DNA from: Lineus longissimus
Taxonomy: Eukaryota; Nemertea; Pilidiophora; Heteronemertea; Lineidae
Reading direction: 5' to 3'
Length of the DNA: 64,000 nucleotides
NCBI RefSeq assembly: GCF_910592395.1
Contig: NC_088322.1
Location: forward strand, 11,963,431 to 12,027,430
Program-made: the position numbers and the translations under genes
Part shown: positions 13,251-23,800 of the stretch, in pieces
Numbering within the stretch: the stretch's first letter is position 1
Layout: every line of letters starts with the position of its first letter
Notes under the pieces: generated by a model
The model's input: only the letters and a program-made list of their open reading frames with translations
Told to the model about the DNA's origin: nothing
Databases searched by the model: none

Positions 13251-14437
13251 ATAAAGGGATCCTTAACGAAATTAGGAACCAAAACGAAAACGGGATCCAA
13301 ACGGGATCTAAAATGAAAGCGGGATCCTAAACGAAAACGGGATCTAAAACGAAAACGGGATCCAAACGGGATCCAAAACGAAAACGGGATCCAAACGAAA
13401 AGAGGATCCTAAACGAAAACGGGAACTAAAACAAATACGGGATCCAAACGGGATCTAAAACGAAAACGGGATCCAAAACGAAAACGGGATCCAAAACGAA
13501 AACGGTATCCAAAACCAAAACGGGATCAAAAGGAAAACGGGATCCTAAACGAAAACGGGATCCTAAACGAAAACGGGATCTAAACGAAAACGGGATCCTA
13601 AACGAAAACGCGATCCTAAACGAAAACGGGATCAAAAGTGAAAACGAGATCCAAACGGGATCCCTAACGAAAACGAGATCCCAAACGAAGACCGGATCCA
13701 GAACGAAAACGGAATCCCAAACGAGAAAGGGATCTAAAACGAAAACGGGATCCAAACGGGATCTAAAACGAAAGTGTGATCCTAAACGAAAACGGGATCC
13801 AAACTCAAACGGGATCCAAAACAAAGAGGAGATCCTAAACGAAAACGGGGACCATAACGAAACAGGATCCAAACGGGATCTAAAACGCAAAACGGGATCC
13901 AAACGAAAACGGGATCCAAAACGAAAACGGGATCAAAAACGAAAAGGGATCCAAAACGAAAAGGGATCCTAAACGAAAACGGGATCCAAACGGGATCTAA
14001 AACGAAAACGGGATCCCAAAAGAAAACGGGATCCAAAACGAAAACGGGATCCAAAACGAAAACGGGATCCAAACGGGATCTAAAACGAAAACGGGATCCC
14101 AAAAGAAAACGGGATCCAAAACGAAAACGGGATCCAAACGAAAACAGGATCCAAAACAAAAAGGTGATCCTAAACGAAAACGGGGACCATAACGAAACAG
14201 GATCCAAACGGGATCTAAAACGAAAACGGGATCCAAAACGAAAACGGGATCCAAACGGGATCTAAAACGAAAGTGGGATCCTAAACGTAAACGGGATCCA
14301 AACGAAAACGGGATCCAAAATAAAAAAATGATCCTAAACGAAAACGGGAAACATAACGAAAACGGAATCCAAACGGGATCTAAAACGAAAGCGGATACCA
14401 AATCGAAAACAGGATCCAAACGAAAACGGGATCCAAA

Positions 14438-15264
14438 ACAAATGAAATTGCGAGTGCTATTGTGCTCACTTCATGTGGAGGAAAGATGGATGAAGAGTAT
14501 GGTATTGTGGCATGTAGTGTTAGGTTTGATGTAGGTCCAACCAATTACAATTTCCCCAAAATGGCCAATTTACAGTACATTATTTTGACCTCTGTGACCT
14601 TGAAAAGTAGGTCAAATCAAAAAACACCCGGGTGACACATTGAATGGTTGTTAGAATTAGATGTACCTCTGATATAAAATTGGTGCCAATCTGGCAGGTA
14701 ATTAAGGAATAATAATAGCATTTTGAAGAATTTTGGATTGGGCCCCCCCCCTCCCTGGAGGCCAAACGGCAAATCAAATCAAACCAAACTTCGGTACCTG
14801 AAATTACCTGACCAATGGGTACATATGTACTTAATTTGTGATCAAAAGTCATTGCAGTTAAGAAACGTGCCATAGTTACCGCCTGACGGCCAATTTACGC
14901 CATTTGACCTGTGTGACCTTAAAAAGTACGTCGAATTAAAAACCCGTATGATATGTGATGTATCCTTGCTAGGAGTACCTACCCTAAAAGTTTTATTGAA
15001 AACAGATCATTAATAGGAGACATATCACACTTTTTATGTTTTCAGTTTTGGCCCCCTGGTGGCCAAGTCATGAATCAGACCGGACCGAAATTCAGTGTCC
15101 AAGTACCTCTGACCTAGGAGGTCATGTGTACAAAGTTTCAAGTTCATAGCACAAGCGGTGAAGAAACGTGCCACACAGGATACGGACGACGACGGACGAC
15201 AACGACGGACGACGACCGACACAGGGCTATCGAATAGACTCCCCGACTCCCCTAACGGTGAGCC
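14438..15264 (+). repeat. Satellite cassette 7, intermediate form (827 bp)
   Basis: Sister of cassette 6, offset by 2,010 bp. The flanking minisatellite variants match too, so the duplicated block was roughly 2 kb. CTCF-like core at 15050-15064. Confidence 0.9.
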
Positions 15265-16308
15265 ATAAAGGGATCCTAAACGAAATTAGGAACCAAAACG
15301 AAAACGGGATCCAAACGGGATCTAAAATGAAAGCGGGATCCTAAACGAAAACGGGATCTAAAACGAAAACGGGATCCAAACGGGATCCAAAACGAAAACG
15401 GGATCCAAACGAAAAGAGGATCCTAAACGAAAACGGGAACTAAAACTAATACGGGATCCAAACGGGATCTAAAACGAAAACGGGATCCAAAACGAAAACG
15501 GGATCCAAACGGGATCCAAAACCAAAACGGGATCAAAAGGAAAACGGGATCCTAAACGAAAACGGGATCCTAAACGAAAACGGGATCTAAACGAAAACGG
15601 GATCCTAAACGAAAACAGGATCAAAAGTGAAAACGAGATCCAAACGGGATCCCTAACGAAAACGAGATCCCAAACGAAGACGGGATCCAAAACGAAAACG
15701 AAATCCCAAACGAGAAAGGGATCTAAAACGAAAACGGGATCCAAACGGGATCTAAAACGAAAGTGTGATCCTAAACGAAAACGGGATCCAAACGCAAACG
15801 GGATCCAAAACAAAGAGGAGATCCTAAACGAAAACGGGGACCATAACGAAACAGGATCCAAACGGGATCTAAAACGCAAAACGGGATCCAAACGAAAACG
15901 GGATCCAAAACGAAAACGGAATCAAAAACGAAAAGGGATCCAAAACGAAAAGGGATCCTAAACGAAAACGGGACATTAAACGAAAACCGGATCCTAAAGG
16001 AAAACGGGATCCAAAACGAAAACGGGATCCAAACGAAAACAGGATCCAAAACAAAAAGGTGATCCTAAACGAAAACGGGGACCATAACGAAACAGGATCC
16101 AAACGGGATCTAAAACGGGATCCAAACGGGATCTAAAACGAAAGCGGGATCCTAAACGAAAACGGGATCTAAACGAAAACAGGATCCAAAACAAAAAGGT
16201 GATCCTAAACGAAAACGGAAAACATAACGAAAACGGGATCCAAACGGGATCTGAAACGAAAGCGGGAACCAAAACGAAAACAGGATCCAAACGAAAACGG
16301 GATCCAAA

Positions 16309-16967
16309 ACAAATGAAATGGCGAGGGCTATTGTGCTCACCTCATGTGGAGGAAAGATGGATGAAGAGTATGGTATTGTGGCATGTAGTGTTAGGATTGA
16401 TGTAGGTCCAACCAATTACAATTTCCCCAAAATGGCCAATTTACAGTACATTATTTTGACCTCTGTGACCTTGAAAAGTAGGTCAAATCAAAAAAGACCC
16501 GGGTGACACATTGAATGGTTGTTAGAATTAGATGTACCTCTGATATAAAATTGGTGCCAATCTGGCAAGTAATTAAGGAATAATAATAGCATTTTGAAAA
16601 ATTTTGGATTTGGCCCCCTCCCTGGAGGTCAAACGGCAAATCAGATCGAACCAAACTTCGGTACCTGAAATCACCTGACCAATGGGTACATATGTACTTA
16701 ATTCGTGATCAATAGTCATTGCGGTTAAGAAACGTGCCATAGTTACAGCCTGACGGCCAATTTACGCCATTTGACCTCTGTGACCTTAAAAAGTACCGAA
16801 ATTCAGTGTCCAAGTACCTCTGACCTAGGAGGTCATGTGTATAAAGTTTCAAGTTCATAGCACAAGCGGTTAAGAAACGTGCCACACAGGATACGGACGA
16901 CGACAGACGACAACGACGGACGACGACGGACACAGGGCTATCGAATAGACTCCCCTAACGGTGAGCC
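16309..16967 (+). repeat. Satellite cassette 8, chimeric/deleted form (659 bp)
   Basis: Begins as an intermediate form, but at about 16,795 (AAAAAGTA|CCGAAATT) it jumps into the last module and loses ~150 bp. The deletion removes the CTCF-like core, making this the only cassette without one. Its tail matches cassettes 4, 5 and 9, so it looks like a recombinant between cassette types. Confidence 0.85.
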
Positions 16968-17366
16968 AAAAAGGGATCCTAAACGAAATTGGGAACCAAA
17001 ACGAAAACGGGATCCAAACGGGATCTAAAACGAAAGCGGGATCCTAAACGAAAACGGGATCTAAAACGAAAACTGGATCCAAACGGGATCCAAAACGAAA
17101 ACGGGATCCAAACGAAAAGGGGATCCTAAACGAAAACGGGAACCAAAACGAGTACGTGATCCAAACGGGATCTAAGACAAAAGTGGGATCCTAAACGAAA
17201 AACGAAAACGGGATCCAAACGGGATCCAAAACGAAAACGGGATCCAAACGAAAAGGGGATCCTAAACGAAAACGGGATCCAAAACAAAAAGGGGATCCTA
17301 AACGAAAACGGGAACCAAAACGAAAACGGGATCCAAACGGGATCTAAAACGAAAGCGGGATCCAAA

Positions 17367-17866
17367 ACAAATGAAATTGCCAGGGCCATTGTGCTCACCT
17401 CATGTGGAGGAAAGATGGATGAAGAGTATGGTATTGTGTCATGTAGTGTTAGGTTTGATGTTGGTCCAACCAATTACAATTTCCACAAAATGGTAAATTT
17501 ATAGTACATTATTTTGACCTCTGTGACCTTGAAAAGTAGGTCAAATCAAAAACCCGTTTGATATGTGATGAATCCTTGCTAGGAGTACCTACCATAAAAG
17601 TTTTATTGAAAACGGATCATTAACAGGAGACATATCACACTTTTTATGTTTTCAGTTTTGGCCCCCTGGCGGCCAAGTCATGAATCAGACCGGACCGAAA
17701 TTCAGTGTCCAAGTACCTCTGACCTAGGAGGTCATGTGTATAAAGTTTCAAGTTCATAGCACAAGCGGTTAAGAAACGTGCCACACAGGATACGGACGAC
17801 GACAGACGACAACGACGGACGACGACGGACACAGGGCTATCGAATAGACTCCCCTAACGGTGAGCC
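17367..17866 (+). repeat. Satellite cassette 9, short form (500 bp)
   Basis: Near-identical to cassettes 4 and 5. Its CTCF-like core (17660-17674) has one transition, reading CCGCCAGGGGGCC on the minus strand. Confidence 0.9.
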
Positions 17867-18409
17867 AAAAAGGGATCCTAAACGAAATTGGGAACCAAAA
17901 CGAAAACGGGATCCAAACGGGATCTAAAACGAAAGCCTGATCCTAAACGAAAACGGGATCTAAAACGAAAACTGGATCCAAACGGGATCCAAAACGAAAA
18001 CGGGATCCAAACGAAAAGGGGATCCTAAACGAAAACGGGATCCAAAACAAAAAGGATCCTAAACGAAAACGGGAACCAAAACGAAAACGGGATCCAAACG
18101 GGATCTAAAACGAAAGCGGGATCCTAAACGAAAACGGGATCTAAAACGAAAACTGGATCCAAACGGGATCCCAAACGAAAACGGGATCCCAAACGAAAAC
18201 GGGATCCCAAACGAAAACAGGATCCAAACGGGATCCAAAACGAAAGTGGGATCCTAAACGAAAACGGGATCCAAACGAAAACGGGATCCAAAACAAAAAG
18301 GGGATCCTAAACGAAAACGGGAACCAAAACGAAAACGGGATCCAAACGGGATCTAAAACGAAAGCGGGAACCAAAACGAAAACAGGATCCAAACGAAAAC
18401 GGGATCAAA

Positions 18410-19513
18410 ACAAATGAAGTGGCCAGGGCTTTTGTGCTCACCTTATGTGGAGGAAAGATGGATGAAGAGTATGGTATTGTGGCATGTAGTGTTAGGTTTG
18501 ATGTAGGTCCAACCAATTACAATTTCCCCAAAATGGCCAATTTACAGTACATTATTTTGACCTCTGTGACCTTGAAAAGTAGGTCAAATCTAAAAAGACC
18601 CAGATGACACATTGAATGGTTGTTAGAATTAGATGTACCTATGATATAAAATTGGTGCCAATCGGGAAGTAATTAAGGAATAATAATAGCATTTTGAGTA
18701 ATTTTGGATTTGGCCCCCTCCCTGGAGGCCAAACGGCAAATCAGATCGAACCAAACTTCAGTACCTGAGATCACCTGACCAATGGGTACATATGTACTTA
18801 ATTTGTGATCAATAGTCATTGCGGTTAAGAAACGTGCCATAGTTACGGCCTGACGGCCATTTTACGCCATTTGACCTCTGTGACCTTGAAAAGTAGGTCA
18901 AATTAAAAACCTGTGTGACATATACTGTATGGTGGTTAGATGTATCCATGATATCAAATTGGTGGCAATCGGGCAAGAAGTTAAGGAATAATCACATTTT
19001 TAAGGTTTTTGGATATTGCCCTCTGGTGGTCAAGTGGTGAATCATATTGAACCGAACTTCGGTCCCTAAGATCACCTGACTAAGGGGTACATGTGTACCA
19101 AATTTGAGATCAATAGTCATTGCAGTTTAGAATCGTGCCATAGTTACATCCTAACGGCCAATTTACGCCATTTGACCTCTGTGACCTTGAAAAGTACATA
19201 AAAATCAAAAACCCGTATGATATGTGATGTATTCTTGCTAGGAGTACCTACCATAAAAGTTTTATTGAAAACGGATCATTAATAGGAAACATATCACACT
19301 TTATGTTTTCAGTTTTGGCCCCCTGGTGGCCAAGTCATGAATCGAACCGGACCGAAATTCAGTGTCAGGATACCTCTGACCTAGAAGGTCATGTGTACAA
19401 AGTTTCAAGTTCATAGCACAAGTGGTTAAGAAACGTGCCACACAGGATACGGACGACGACGACGGACGACGAGGGACACAGGGCTATCGTATAGACTCCC
19501 CTAACGGTGAGGC
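18410..19513 (+). repeat. Satellite cassette 10, full length (~1,104 bp, three modules)
   Basis: The right outermost cassette, complete like cassette 1, with TGACCT blocks near 18557, 18870 and 19177. CTCF-like cores lie at 19017-19034 and 19317-19332. Confidence 0.9.
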
Positions 19514-20744
19514 AAAAATGTATCCTTAACGAAAATGGGAACCAAAACGAAAACGGGATCCAAATGGGATCCAAAACGAAAACGGGATCAAAAGGAAAGC
19601 GAGATCCTAAACGAAACGGGATCCAAACGAAAACGGGATCCAAAATAAAAACGGGATCCTAAACAAAACAGGAACCGAAACGAAAAGGGGATCTAAGCGA
19701 AAACGGGATCCTAAACGAAAACAGGATCCTTAACGAAAACGCGATCAAAAATGAAAATGAGATCCAAACGGGATCCCTAACGAAAACGGGATCCTAAACG
19801 AAGACGGGATCCAAAACGAAAACGGGATCCCAAACGAGAAAGGGATCCAAAACGAAAACGGGATCCAAACGGGATCTAAAATGAAAGTGGGATCCTAAAC
19901 GAAAACGGAATCCAAACGAAAACGGGATCCAAAACAAAAAGGAGATCCTAAACGAAAACGGGGACCATAACGAAACCGGATCCAAACAGGATCCAAAAAG
20001 AAAACGGGATCCAAACGAAGACGGGATCCAAAACGAAAACGGGATCCCAAAAAAAAACGGAATCCAAACGGGATCTAAAACGAAAGTGGGATCCTAAACG
20101 AAAACGGGATCAAAAAGAAAACGGGATCCAAAACAAAAAGGGGATCCTAAACGAAAACGGGATCCATAACGAAAACGGGATCTAAAACGAAAGCTGGAAC
20201 AAAAACGAAAATGGGATCCAAACGAAAACGGGATCCAAAAATGAAAACGGGATCCAAAAGGAAAACGGGATCCAAAAGGAAAACGGGATCAAAAACGAAA
20301 ACGGGATCCAAAACGAAGCAGGGATCCAAAAGGAAAACGGGATCCAAAAGGAAAACGGGATCCAAAAGGAAAACGGGATCCAAAAGGAAAACGGGATCCA
20401 AACTGGATCGAAAACAAAAGCGGGAACCAAAACGAAAACGGGATCCAAACGAAAAGGGGATCCAAAACGAAAAGGGATCCAAACGAAAAGAGGTCTGAAA
20501 CGAAAAGGGGGTCCAAAACGAAAAGGGATCCAAAACGAAAACGGGATCATGGCGGAGTCCAAAACCAAAGCAAGGTTCAAAACCAAAACGGTATCCAAAC
20601 CCAAAACGGTATCAAAACCCAAAACGGTATCCAAAACCAAAGCGTTAGCCAGAACCAAAACGGTAACCAGAACCAAAGCGGTAACCAGAACCAAAACGGT
20701 ATCCAAAACCAAAACGGTATCCAAGGAAAGATTACTGGTCTTAC

Positions 20745-20850
20745 CTGTGTGGTCTCCATTGAGCATTTGTGCGTACTGGCGAAGAGTCCCTTTTTGCTAC
20801 ATTGGTTGATGTCAAGGTTCTTTAGATCTATGTCAACGGCAACCACACCC
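20745..20850 (-). CDS. GPR158/mGlyR-like receptor, exon 2: end of Cache and first stalk cysteines
   Basis: This 106-bp internal exon has a clean acceptor (CTTTACAG before 20850) and a GTAAGA donor directly after 20745. Its first base completes the split valine codon of exon 1, and 35 whole codons follow, so it ends in phase 0. It encodes GVVAVDIDLKNLDINQC then SKKGLFASTHKCSMETTQ. This matches the conserved segment of GPR158/GPR179 where the last Cache strand passes into the cysteine-rich EGF-like stalk (the I/V-DIDL...DINQC pattern). The exon is isolated, with 17.8 kb of intron upstream and 16.6 kb of satellite-filled intron downstream. The satellite begins about 17 bases past its splice donor. 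It was found by homology and phase, since it is too short to stand out as an open frame. Confidence 0.88.
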
Positions 20851-23800
20851 CTGTAAAGATAGATGACAATGAATAGTTAGCTTAGAGAATAGGTGAATAA
20901 ATATATGACTTGTCAGTCCAGACAACTCGAAGCTAACGAACTTGAAATCAACAGTTTGTACACTGTCACCCTGGAGAAGTATTTTGATCTGATTGTTCAG
21001 TTTGCATTACTAAGCAGGTTACTGGTCAGGCCTACCTTAGACATCAAGGTATTGGCAGTAATTTGCTAAGTAAGTGTCTTCAAAAGTGTCTTCGTAAAAT
21101 CTAAGAAGTATCAACGAGGAGACCTTTGTAATTTTTGCCCCCATTGCACGAACTAACACGCCGCATCACGTTTATATGAATTACTTGTGACTTTAATTAG
21201 AGTTTTGAGCACAGTATATCTGTAGAGAACTCAATTGGGAATTGGTCATATGACATGCTTTTGCATCGACACGACAATACACTTCCAATGCTTTTACAAC
21301 AGCCTGGATCTTGCTCACGCATCAAAATATGTAAAATATCAATTCACCGATGGTGCATCAGGCATGTAATTGTCAGGCGGGAGAGAACGCAAGCATTCAA
21401 CAAGCGTCTCTGCGAATGCGATGGCCATTACGCCATCAAGGCAATGCAATTCCGTCTATTTCGCACTAACATATAAGATCTGCTGTATATGCGACATGTC
21501 CCGATATGTCTATGCGCCCTCTCGAAAGATCTCATATCCCCACGCCACATAAGACAACTCCAAAGATGAGTGAGGTGAGTCGCAAGCTAAGCGGAATCCT
21601 GTTTCCATAGAAACGCGACTAGAAGTACGCTGGTTATTCCTATGCCAGAAATGGCAATTCGTGTGTAGACACTGGCGGGGGGGGGGCATGTGCACATACA
21701 TGTTATTCTCTAACTCTACAGTGTGAATAAACAGGACGAGTGCAGGGGCAGCTGCAGTCTCTTAAAGTGACAGGACGAATGTGCGTCGTGGGTATCTCGG
21801 TGAAATTTGCCAACACTGGCAGAAATCGTTTTGCAAGAGGTCAAGATTGTGTTTTGTATAGGTGGCGTAGCAAATAATGGCCATTTTGGAGTCCGTGGTT
21901 TGTTTCATAATATATCACGCCATTTATACGTGTCTTTAGAAAGTGCATTGCCCTAGCCGATTAAGTCCTATCGACACTTTATCGGTAACAATGCAGAGAT
22001 GGTGAGCACGGTAAATGTAAACGAAGTTGGCGACCACACGATGGGTGCATCTGCTATCTCTCTACATCGACACTGTTCATGAAACTTGTATGACAAATAT
22101 ATTTAACCCTCAGTCAAACTGGACCAAGTTCTCTAACAGCGCATAATAGTCACCTGGAGGCCCCATCTCCAAGCTAGCCTTTCTTTACTTATTGACAAAA
22201 CAACTTTGAGCACAATTTCCTAATGAACATTGCGCTATGGTTTTAATCAGACTACAGCATCCTCAATCATACTTAATTCGTGCAGCACAAATTCACTTTT
22301 CTAATCCATTAATTTGATAATTTTGAGCTTATATTCAATTATTGATAATTTTTTCATCGACAACTGTGTGCAAGAATCGCCCTGATTATGCAGTTGTCAT
22401 GGTTGTAAACATTGTATCATGGAATGTTTTGGCAGTTTATTTTTCATGGTGATGAAGATCGAGTCCAGCTCTTATCTATACATTGGAGTTCTTGCTGAAC
22501 ACGGCAATTATGGAAAATTATTGTCGCCTAATCATATAAAGACCTACTCCATGATCCAGTAAAATGTGGGCTTGCTGAGTTGTTCTGGCGTTAATTCTAA
22601 CGTATTAAGCGTTAGCAGAGACGCAGTGATCCCCTAACGCTGATATGTCGCCATTTCTGGCAACAATCCTCGAAGTGCACCGATTCGGTTATGCCATGGA
22701 GATACCACGGCGAGCCAGAACGGTTTTTTTTCGGAAATAGTTTGATCTAGCTGTGTCAGCATGCGGAAAAAAAATGTGCGATGTTCGCCAAATCTTGCCG
22801 ATCGTCAAGTGTTGTTTAACCATCTTACAGATTGAGTTCATTTGGAGTTCCACCGATGAAATCAAAAAAGGCAGATGTAGGCTTTTCTGCACAAACCTAG
22901 TTTTAGAATAGATACTGCTCCTGAGGCAATAGTCGATTCTGCGGGCTTGAATGTCGAAACTCCCCGAATTGGCGACAAATCGCGAAACGGGGCTCCTTGC
23001 CTGATCAGTTTATCATATGGGGAAGCGAATCGCCAACAAAAAAATGTCAACATGTCAACTTAGCAGACGTTGTTCCGATGGGTATAAGGGTTTAGCAGCT
23101 TCATCAACCTCGAACTGATACCATCGAAAGACGGATCAGGCATGGTGCTCCACTCGGAGCGAGCCAGAGAAAAGAATGTGGTATCACCCTTGCGAACAAA
23201 GATGCAACCATATTTACATCATTCAGAAGAACAGTTTCCAAAAACGCAATACAACAAATAAGAGCTCGACAGGAAAGGGTTTGGCCACCCTAAGCGACTA
23301 GATTCTACACCTCATAGGGTCTGTACGTCTTCGCTAGGAACACATGCCCTACACCATCACCATGGTTCTCCTTTCCTCCCGTTGCCATAGTGACGTAGAT
23401 TCATGGAGAAAGCAATGTCAACATGGTGGGAAGAGCGAGAGTTGTGATAGCAGACACGGGAATTTGGGATTCGCTGCTCTCAGATCAGACATAGCGTGTG
23501 TTCAGTACAGAATAGTGTTATTTTTCGTTAACCCGTTTTGGCTGATGCATTAGGTCGAGCTATTCACACACTGCAGTACCTTTCACCTTGCCATAATCAA
23601 ATGTTCAAGTTAGCAGGACAGTTCCATTTCTTGATGGATGGAGAAATCCCTGAAATTTGGATTCGGTGCAGTTTTCTCAACGCCACTAGGCGTGTTAGCG
23701 CATTAAACCACTGAAAGAGGCGAGGCTGTTGAAGGATGGCAAATTCGAGCCGAGTTTGTTCATCGATTATTTGATCCAAGAATAGTGAGTGATCTGATAC

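Larger units (their letters stand above)
4310..20727. repeat. Composite satellite array filling intron 2 (minisatellite plus ten cassettes)
   Basis: A ~16.4 kb array built from a short minisatellite with monomers of 11, 17 or 18 bp, for example GGGATCCAAAACGAAAAC, GGGATCTAAAACGAAAGC and GGGATCCTAAACGAAAAC. Most monomers carry GGATCC and two CpGs. Ten longer cassettes, all in one orientation, interrupt it. Because 18 is divisible by three and the monomer has no stop in most frames, long low-complexity open frames appear on both strands (KRKRDP-, TKTGSK-, FWIPFS- and DPVFVL-type repeats); none looks like a gene. Intron 2 of the GPR158-like gene spans 4166-20744, so the array makes up about 99% of it. 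Only ~144 bp separate it from the exon 3 acceptor and ~17 bp from the exon 2 donor. Confidence 0.95.

Noticed and set aside
8001-17832. Repeated 62-residue minus-strand frame (MSVVVRRCRPSSSVSCVARF type) in most cassettes
   Set aside because: It is present because the cassettes are copies. It has no domain, crosses the GACGAC low-complexity tail and is not preserved in all copies.
4310-20727. CRISPR-like array of spaced repeats
   Set aside because: Monomers are contiguous with no unique spacers, and the context is eukaryotic.
20147-20846. 128- and 194-residue minus-strand frames at the right end of the satellite
   Set aside because: Repeat translation; only the 106 bp of exon 2 at 20745-20850 is real coding, and it is bounded by splice sites.
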